DNA from: Sva-07 sp963717385
GTDB taxonomy: Bacteria; Actinomycetota; Acidimicrobiia; Acidimicrobiales; Ilumatobacteraceae
Assembly: GCA_963717385.1 (NCBI GenBank)
Contig: CAVQWE010000010.1
Span: 62,001-126,000, forward strand
Direction: 5' to 3'
DNA: 64,000 bases
Positions 58,550 through 64,000 of this stretch are shown here, piece by piece. The notes beneath the pieces are model-generated. The model was not told the origin of the DNA, made no database searches, and saw only the letters and a list, made by a program, of their open reading frames with translations. The position numbers and the translations under genes are program-made. How positions within the stretch are numbered: the stretch's first letter is position 1; each line of letters begins with the position of its first letter.

Positions 58550-59406
58550 TGGCCGCAGCGAGACAGACGGTCACGATCGCTGTCGACAACGGCATGCGGA
58601 TCGCCGCTGACGAATGGCCCGGCGACGGACCTCCGGTCGTGCTCGCGCATGGTGGCGGCCAGACCCGCCACTCGTGGGGCGGCACGGCGCAAGCGTTGTC
58701 ATCGCATGGCCATCGGGTCGTCTCGATCGACCTTCGCGGCCACGGGGACTCGGCGTGGGATGCGAACGGTGACTATTCGATGAGCGCCTATTGCGACGAC
58801 GCACTCGCCGTTGCCGAATGGATGGGCTCCCCGGTTGCGTGGGTCGGGGCGTCGCTCGGCGGGATGACCGGCCTCCATGCGGTCAACACCGCACCGCAGC
58901 GGTTCTCGGCGCTCGTCCTCGTCGACATCACTCCCCGCCCGGCCGCCGCCGGCGTGAGCCGCATCCTCGAGTTCATGGGCAGAGACGCCGCCGCTGGATT
59001 CGCCTCGCTCGATGACGCCGCTGATGCGATTGCGGCATACCAGCCTCACCGACCGCGGCCGACCGATCTGTCCGGTCTGGAGAAGAACCTCCGCCTCGGC
59101 GACGACGGCCGATGGCGCTGGCACTGGGATCCCGCCTTCATCAACATGCGCACGGGCGACGAGAGCGAACACGCTCGCGACGCCCACCATGGCGAACTCG
59201 AAGCAATCGCCCGCGAGCTCACCCTGCCGGTGTTGCTGATACGCGGCAAGCTGTCCGACCTGGTCACCGATGCCGAGGTCGCCGAGTTCCGACAGATGGT
59301 GCCCCACGCCGCCTATGTCGACGTGGCCGGCGCTGCTCACATGATTGCCGGCGACAAGAACGACGTGTTCACCGACGCAGTGGTGCAGTTCCTCGACCCC
59401 GACTGA
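58549..59406 (+). CDS. alpha/beta hydrolase
   Basis: 285 residues. PPVVLAHGGGQTRHSWGG (oxyanion), SIDLRGHGDS, nucleophile elbow VGASLGG, acid in LLIRGKLSDLVT and His in VDVAGAAHMIAGD make a full triad. Members nearby in sequence include epoxide hydrolases and haloperoxidase-type enzymes without cap metal; the function is not assignable. Start ATG 58549 overlaps the enoyl-CoA hydratase stop (TGATG). Followed after 66 nt by the acyl-CoA ligase. Confidence 0.86.
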   Translation: MAAARQTVTIAVDNGMRIAADEWPGDGPPVVLAHGGGQTRHSWGGTAQALSSHGHRVVSIDLRGHGDSAWDANGDYSMSAYCDDALAVAEWMGSPVAWVGASLGGMTGLHAVNTAPQRFSALVLVDITPRPAAAGVSRILEFMGRDAAAGFASLDDAADAIAAYQPHRPRPTDLSGLEKNLRLGDDGRWRWHWDPAFINMRTGDESEHARDAHHGELEAIARELTLPVLLIRGKLSDLVTDAEVAEFRQMVPHAAYVDVAGAAHMIAGDKNDVFTDAVVQFLDPD

Positions 59407-59472
59407 ACCCACCATCTGCAAGATGTCCGTGCCATGTGTCACTTTCCGTCGCGACGCGCGAGAATGGTCCCC

Positions 59473-61293
59473 ATGACCACGAGCCAAGAACTGCACGATC
59501 GCATCGTCGGACACAACCTCGCCAAGCGATTCCTCTCCAACCTCGACGCCAACGCTGCGGTCGAAGTGCTCCGATGGAAGGACTCCGACGGCGCCTGGCA
59601 CGCCTGGACGATGACCGAACTCACCGACGTCATCGCCCGTTTGGCGACCGGACTCGCCGGACTCGGCGTCGGCAAGGGCGACACCGTCGTCCTGATGATG
59701 CGCAACCGGCCCGAGTTCCACGCCCTCGACATCGCCGCGCTCTTCCTCGGCGCCACTCCGGTGTCGATCTACAACTCGTCTGCTCCCGAACAGATCGAAT
59801 ATCTGGTCAACGACTGCAAGGCCAAGGTGGCCGTGGTCGAAGACGACGCATTCCTCGAACGGTTCCTCAAGGTCCGCGAGTCGCTGCCGACCCTCGAGAC
59901 CATCGTGCTCATGGAGCCGTCGGAAACCGCAGGCAACGCCGTGGTTCCGTACGCCGGCCTCGCTACGGCCGACGCCGCCGACCTACGCGAGCTCGCCGAG
60001 ATCGCCGAGCTCGACGACATCGCCACCATCATCTACACCTCCGGCACGACCGGCCCGCCCAAGGGCGTGATGCTCTCGCACAGCAACATTGCATGGACGC
60101 TCGAATCGGTCGGACAGTCGATGCGCGAGCAGACCGACATCGAGAACTTCGCCGGCAAGAAGCACCTGTCGTACCTGCCGATGGCGCACATCTTCGAGCG
60201 GCTGCTCGGGCACTACTACCTGCTCGACTTCGCCGCGCAGGTCACCTGCTGTCCCGAGACCTCCCAACTCACGGCGTACACGAGCGAGGTCCGGCCCAAC
60301 GTGTTCATCGGGGTGCCGCGTGTGTGGGAGAAGTTGTACGCCGGGGTCAATGCCGCGCTCTCGGGCGACCCCGAGAAGTCGAAGGCATTCAACGAGGCGG
60401 TCGAGGCGGCCCTCCCGATCGTCGAGAAGATGACCCGCGGCACCGCCACGCAAGAGGAGATCGACACCTGGAACTTCCTCGACCAGGTGGCGTTCCAGAC
60501 CGTTCGCGGACTGATCGGTCTCGACGAGACCGAGATCTGCATCACCGGCGCTGCCCCGCTTCCCGCCGAGATCCTGGCGTGGTTCCGCGCCATCGGCGTG
60601 CCCCTCACCGAGGGCTACGGCATGTCGGAGACCACCGCGGTGCTCACCTGGGCGAACGACCCGAAGCCGGGTTGCGTGGGACGGGCCGCAACGGCGGTGG
60701 AGTTGAAGATCGCCGACGACGGCGAAGTCCTGTGTCGTGGCGGCAACAACTTCGTCGGCTACCTCGGCAAGCCCGAGCAGACCGCCGAGACCATCGACAG
60801 CGACGGCTGGCTGCACACCGGCGACATCGGAATGATCGACGACGACGGCTACCTCAAGATCGTCGACCGCAAGAAGGAACTGATCATCACCGCCGGCGGC
60901 AAGAACGTCAGCCCGGCCAACCTCGAAGCCGAACTGAAGATGATCCCGCTGGTCGGCCAGGCCTGTGCGATCGGCGAACAACGCCCCTTCATGGCGGCAC
61001 TCGTCGTGCTCGACCCCGACGCTGCCGCTGCGTGGGCCACGGCACACGGCCTGTCCGGCGACGACGCCACCATGGCAGCGCTCGCCGAGAACCCCGATGT
61101 CGTGGCAGAGATCGAGGCGGGACTCGTCGAGGTGATGTCCGGCTTCAACAACGCCGAAGCGGTCAAGAAGGTCAAGATCCTGGGCGAGGAATGGCTGCCC
61201 GACTCCGAGCTGCTCACACCGACGTCGAAACTCAAGCGTCGCGGCATCCTCGCGAAATTCGCCGACGAGATCGAGGGCCTCTACGCCAAGTGA
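59473..61293 (+). CDS. fadD: long-chain fatty acid-CoA ligase (AMP-forming)
   Basis: 606 residues, ANL superfamily. P-loop IIYTSGTTGPPKGVMLSH, A5 motif EGYGMSETTA, A7 HTGDIGMIDDDGYLKIVDRKKELI and A10 Lys in PTSKLKRRGI are complete. It is the FAA1-like type with the YLPMAHIFERL segment and an N-terminal SDGAWHAWTMTELTDVI. Loads fatty acids onto CoA for beta-oxidation or lipid synthesis at the inner membrane face. ATG 59473 is chosen; ATG 59464, three codons upstream, is possible. Neither has a clear Shine-Dalgarno or a TAnnnT box. Confidence 0.92.
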   Translation: MTTSQELHDRIVGHNLAKRFLSNLDANAAVEVLRWKDSDGAWHAWTMTELTDVIARLATGLAGLGVGKGDTVVLMMRNRPEFHALDIAALFLGATPVSIYNSSAPEQIEYLVNDCKAKVAVVEDDAFLERFLKVRESLPTLETIVLMEPSETAGNAVVPYAGLATADAADLRELAEIAELDDIATIIYTSGTTGPPKGVMLSHSNIAWTLESVGQSMREQTDIENFAGKKHLSYLPMAHIFERLLGHYYLLDFAAQVTCCPETSQLTAYTSEVRPNVFIGVPRVWEKLYAGVNAALSGDPEKSKAFNEAVEAALPIVEKMTRGTATQEEIDTWNFLDQVAFQTVRGLIGLDETEICITGAAPLPAEILAWFRAIGVPLTEGYGMSETTAVLTWANDPKPGCVGRAATAVELKIADDGEVLCRGGNNFVGYLGKPEQTAETIDSDGWLHTGDIGMIDDDGYLKIVDRKKELIITAGGKNVSPANLEAELKMIPLVGQACAIGEQRPFMAALVVLDPDAAAAWATAHGLSGDDATMAALAENPDVVAEIEAGLVEVMSGFNNAEAVKKVKILGEEWLPDSELLTPTSKLKRRGILAKFADEIEGLYAK

Positions 61294-61316
61294 CGACCGG
61301 GCGGTGAGCGCGGCGC

Positions 61317-62003
61317 CTACGAGGCCATCAGGCGATAGCCGATGCCGCGGGCGGTCACGATCAGCTTCGGATCGTCGGGATGATCCTCGACCTTCAGCCG
61401 AAGTCGCCGTACGTGGGCGTCGACCAGCCGCGAATCACCGAGGTACTCGTAGCCCCAGACACGTTCGAGCAGTTGATCGCGCGACAACACCGCACCGGCA
61501 TGATCGGCGAACTCGCACATCAATCGGAACTCGGTCTTGGTCAGGTTGAGCTCGACTCCACCTTTGAGCACGATTCCCTGCTCGCGCCGGATCTCGATGT
61601 CTCCAAAGCGTGTCTCCAGCGGGGTGTTGGCCCTGCCCTGCAAGTGCACACGGCGGAGCAGCGCTCGGATACGGGCTGCGAGCTCTTTCGGCACCACCGG
61701 CTTGGTGACATAGTCGTCGGCACCCGCTTCGAGCCCTGCCACCATGTCGTGCGTGTCGGTCTGCGCGGTGATCATGATGATCGGCACGATGCTCTCCGAT
61801 CGCAGGGCGCGGCAGACATCGAATCCGGACATGTCCGGCAACCGCAGGTCGAGCAGGACCAGGTCGGGCGGGTTCCGACGGAACTCGGAGAGGCCGTCGC
61901 TGCCATTGGGCGCCTGGCGCACGTCGTATCCCTCGTCCTCGAGGGCCATCGACAGCGCCAATCTGATTCCGTCGTCGTCTTCGATGAACAGCAGAGATTC
62001 CAT
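61317..62003 (-). CDS. OmpR-family response regulator
   Basis: 228 residues. Receiver domain: acidic pocket ESLLFIEDDDG, phospho-acceptor Asp in LVLLDLRLPDM, Thr/Lys in ITAQT and VTKPV. The C-terminal winged helix (FGDIEIRREQGIVLKGGVELNLTKTEFRLMCEF to VDAHVRRLRLKVEDHPDDPKLIVTARGIGYRL) is typical OmpR/PhoB. The matching kinase is on the opposite strand, an unusual divergent layout. ATG 62003 has AACACT 10 nt upstream and no Shine-Dalgarno; the same AACACT occurs 6 nt before the kinase start. Confidence 0.92.
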   Translation of the reverse strand: MESLLFIEDDDGIRLALSMALEDEGYDVRQAPNGSDGLSEFRRNPPDLVLLDLRLPDMSGFDVCRALRSESIVPIIMITAQTDTHDMVAGLEAGADDYVTKPVVPKELAARIRALLRRVHLQGRANTPLETRFGDIEIRREQGIVLKGGVELNLTKTEFRLMCEFADHAGAVLSRDQLLERVWGYEYLGDSRLVDAHVRRLRLKVEDHPDDPKLIVTARGIGYRLMAS

Positions 62004-62211
62004 GAGCGGGGCCAGTGTTGCGCGTGTGGCACTGGGTCCGTGTGCTTTGTTACCGAAATCGCACACTTCCCGCAAGAGTCCGTCACACAGGAGCCCCATG
62101 ATGACGACTGTTCACGCTGCCCCGGTGGGATGCCTTCCTCCCCCTGGCATTCCACCGGCAGCGGGTGAACCCTCCGGTGAATTCCGCCACCCGACCTGCA
62201 ACACTGCTTCG
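62004..62211. promoter_or_regulatory. 208-bp divergent regulatory region between response regulator and kinase
   Basis: GCAACACTG occurs at both ends: on the minus strand near 62020-62012 before the regulator start, and on the plus strand at 62198-62206 before the kinase start. AACACT is the best available -10 for each. No other gene is visible; a small open frame in phase with the kinase lacks family similarity. The repeated nonamer could also be a binding site for the regulator itself. Confidence 0.4.
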
Positions 62212-63616
62212 GTGGCTCGTCCCCGAACTCTGCGACTGCGAACACGTGTCACGTTGTTCTTCGCGTTCATCGCCCTGCTCGCCGGCGTCGTTCTGATCGG
62301 TGTCACCTATGGCCTGACGCGAAGCAATCTGCTCAACGACGACGAGACCGCTGCCGCGCCAACAGGCGTTCGGCAACGCCGACCTGGTGCGCGAACAGCT
62401 CACGATCGATGCCGATGGCATCGGCGTGTTCTTCGACGATGTGCTGCGCACCGATGCCGACGGGTTCGCCGTACTCAGTTCCGGCGATCCGGGGGCGCCA
62501 CGAGCGAGCACCAGCGTCCTGCATCCCATCTCCGACTTCCCCGAACGTCTCGTCGACACCGTCCGCGCCGGCGACTCCGCCATGCAGAGCGCCACGATCG
62601 ACGGAGCGTCGTACATCACGGTCGGGGTCTACATCGCCGAACACGACACCGGCTACTTCGAAGCGTTTCCGCTCGACGAGACCGAATCGACGCTGACCGC
62701 CATCCTCACCGCCTTGGCGCTCGGCGCCGCTGGCACGGTCGTGCTCGCCACCCTGTTCGGTCTGGCCACCAGCCGGCGACTCCTGCGCCCGCTGAGCCAG
62801 GTGGCCGATGCGGCCGCCGACATTGCATCCGGTGGTCTCGACACACGACTCGAGCCCGAGTCCGACCCCGACCTCGACCGCCTCGCCGGTTCGTTCAACG
62901 ACATGGCCGACGCCGTCCAGGACCGCATCGAACGCGAGGCCCGATTCGCATCTGACGTCAGCCACGAACTGCGCTCGCCGATCACCGCCCTCACCGCCGC
63001 TGTCGAGGTGCTCGACGCCCGCCGCGACGAGATCCCCGAACGCACCCAACAGGCCCTCGACGTCGTCGTCGATCAGGTGCGACGCTTCGACAGCATGGTG
63101 ATCGACCTGCTCGAACTGGCCCGTCTCGATGCGGGCGCCACCGACCTCAACGTCGAAGACGTCACCCTCGTCGATCTGACCCAGCGAGTTGCCGCACGCT
63201 ACGGCGAACCAGATGTGCCGATCGTGGCCGCACGCGGCACCCCGATCGAGGTCGCGCTCGACAAGGTCCGTTTCGAACGTATTCTCGGCAACTTGTTGGA
63301 GAACGCACGCAACCACGGCGGAGGCGCCATGCGCATCGAGCTCAACGCCGCCGGCCCCGGACGGTTCCGCCTCGCTGTCGAAGACGGCGGGCCGGGCGTC
63401 GCGCAAGGCGAGCGGGAGCGGATCTTCGAACGGTTCGCTCGCGGCAGCGCCGCACGGCACCGCATCGGCACCGGCCTCGGACTCGCCTTGGTCGCCGAGC
63501 ACAGCACCGCCATGGGTGGCACTGCCTGGGTGCAGGATCGGGTGGGCGGCGGCGCCCGATTCGTGGTGGAACTGCCGATCACCGTCAAGCCGTTCGCCGC
63601 ACGAGCACCGCGATGA
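62212..63616 (+). CDS. two-component sensor histidine kinase (frame broken once)
   Basis: About 467 residues. TM1 at ~15-37 (LFFAFIALLAGVVLIGVTYGL), extracellular sensor of about 120 residues, TM2 (ILTALALGAAGTVVLATLFGLATS), HAMP, H-box FASDVSHELRSPITALTAAVE, N-box ILGNLLENARNHGGG, G1 VEDGGPGV and G2 GTGLGLALVAEHS. TM1 and the sensor are in different frames; removing one base near 62357 gives ETAARQQAFGNADLVREQL. GTG 62212 is the probable start. It is followed by a coupled lipoprotein gene, as mtrB is by lpqB, but here the regulator is divergent. Confidence 0.9.
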
Positions 63617-64000
63617 ATCGCCGACTCCGATCAGCTGTTGCGTTGCTGGCCTGTGGTGCAGGTCTGGCCGCCATCGCATCCTGTGGGGTGCCGACCGGCG
63701 ACGACACGTTCACTGCGATTCCACCGGCCGAGGTTCCGTTCGGTCTCGCAGCGACCTCGACCACCACCACGACCACCACGACCACCACCACCGTCCCGCT
63801 CGCGCCTGACACCGTGGCCACGAGCAGCACGAGCCCCATCCGGCTCGAGCCGGTCGAGATCTACTTCCTCACCCGAGGGCGCCTGCAAGCCACCCCGCGC
63901 GAGCTTCCGCCTGGGTTTGCTGCCGACCAGGTCGCCGACCTCCTCGAAGAGGGTCCCCCCGGTGACCTTCCCCTCGAGACGCTCGTCGAGGACGGGCTCA
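63613..64000 (+). CDS. GerMN-type lipoprotein, LpqB-like (partial)
   Basis: The gene runs off the right edge; 129 codons are visible. Signal peptide MNRRLRSAVALLACGAGLAA ends in lipobox IASC (Cys24). A poly-Thr linker of eleven Thr follows (63763-63798), then VEIYFLTRGRLQATPRELP, the start of a GerMN domain. In mycobacteria LpqB sits behind the MtrB kinase and modulates it; the same pairing is seen here by the ATGA overlap with the kinase stop. GerMN lipoproteins are thought to bind glycan or partner proteins. Confidence 0.8.
   Translation, partial: MNRRLRSAVALLACGAGLAAIASCGVPTGDDTFTAIPPAEVPFGLAATSTTTTTTTTTTTVPLAPDTVATSSTSPIRLEPVEIYFLTRGRLQATPRELPPGFAADQVADLLEEGPPGDLPLETLVEDGL

Noticed and set aside
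63763..63798. ACC-rich triplet run as a possible mobile or CRISPR-like repeat
   Set aside because: It is a poly-Thr linker of a lipoprotein in frame.

Overview
This is a 64 kb, GC-rich, gene-dense chromosomal segment of an actinobacterium. The gene set fits a marine or aquatic Acidimicrobiia lineage (Ilumatobacter-like): a GuaB1-type IMP dehydrogenase-family enzyme, a DUF2510 protein, a CAP protein with three C-terminal repeats, HutC-type GntR control beside aconitase, and a GerMN lipoprotein behind a histidine kinase. The genus is inference. I see no tRNA, rRNA, CRISPR array, prophage, integrase or insertion sequence. Almost everything is housekeeping metabolism.

Layout. 1-8.2 kb: M18 aminopeptidase tail; then on the minus strand guaB1, cmk and a PlsC-like acyltransferase; on the plus strand a hydrolase and the tRNA t6A enzyme TsaC; then a minus-strand run of enoyl-CoA hydratase, nitroreductase, xylulokinase and a J-domain protein. 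8.3-14 kb: a branched-chain amino acid ABC system, livK on plus converging on livHMGF on minus, with a hairpin between. 14-28 kb: heme A synthase, an unassigned DUF-like protein, SDR, PPOX protein, methyltransferase, phosphatase, a heterodimeric ABC exporter pair, acyltransferase, P1 peptidase, panC and a CPBP protease. 28-34.6 kb: secreted CAP protein, ProA-like dehydrogenase, MBL hydrolase, LysM lipoprotein. 33-39 kb: gltBD. 39-46 kb: fatty-acid and lactate-type enzymes, then GntR and aconitase. 46-52.7 kb: trpFBA, PPK2, trpC, ABM protein and glycyl-tRNA synthetase. 52.8-57.7 kb: recO, a degenerate cis-prenyltransferase, uppS, dinG, class I aldolase. 57.7-64 kb: enoyl-CoA hydratase, hydrolase, acyl-CoA ligase, and a response regulator divergent from a histidine kinase and lipoprotein.

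Three results stand out. First, the divergent pair at 53.55-54.92 kb looks like a split cis-prenyltransferase. The plus-strand protein keeps the catalytic Asp but ends before the usual C-terminal RxG motif. The minus-strand protein has lost the Asp but ends in that motif. This is the division of labour seen in eukaryotic DHDDS/NgBR. Second, about 25 genes start 6-10 nt downstream of a TAnnnT -10 element with no room for a Shine-Dalgarno, so leaderless transcription appears to be the default here. Third, 17 genes have broken frames, and nearly all can be repaired by removing one inserted base. Essential genes are hit too, so I read this as insertion-type sequencing error rather than gene decay. 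Genes with up to two breaks are listed as CDS and those with more as pseudogene 'as sequenced'.
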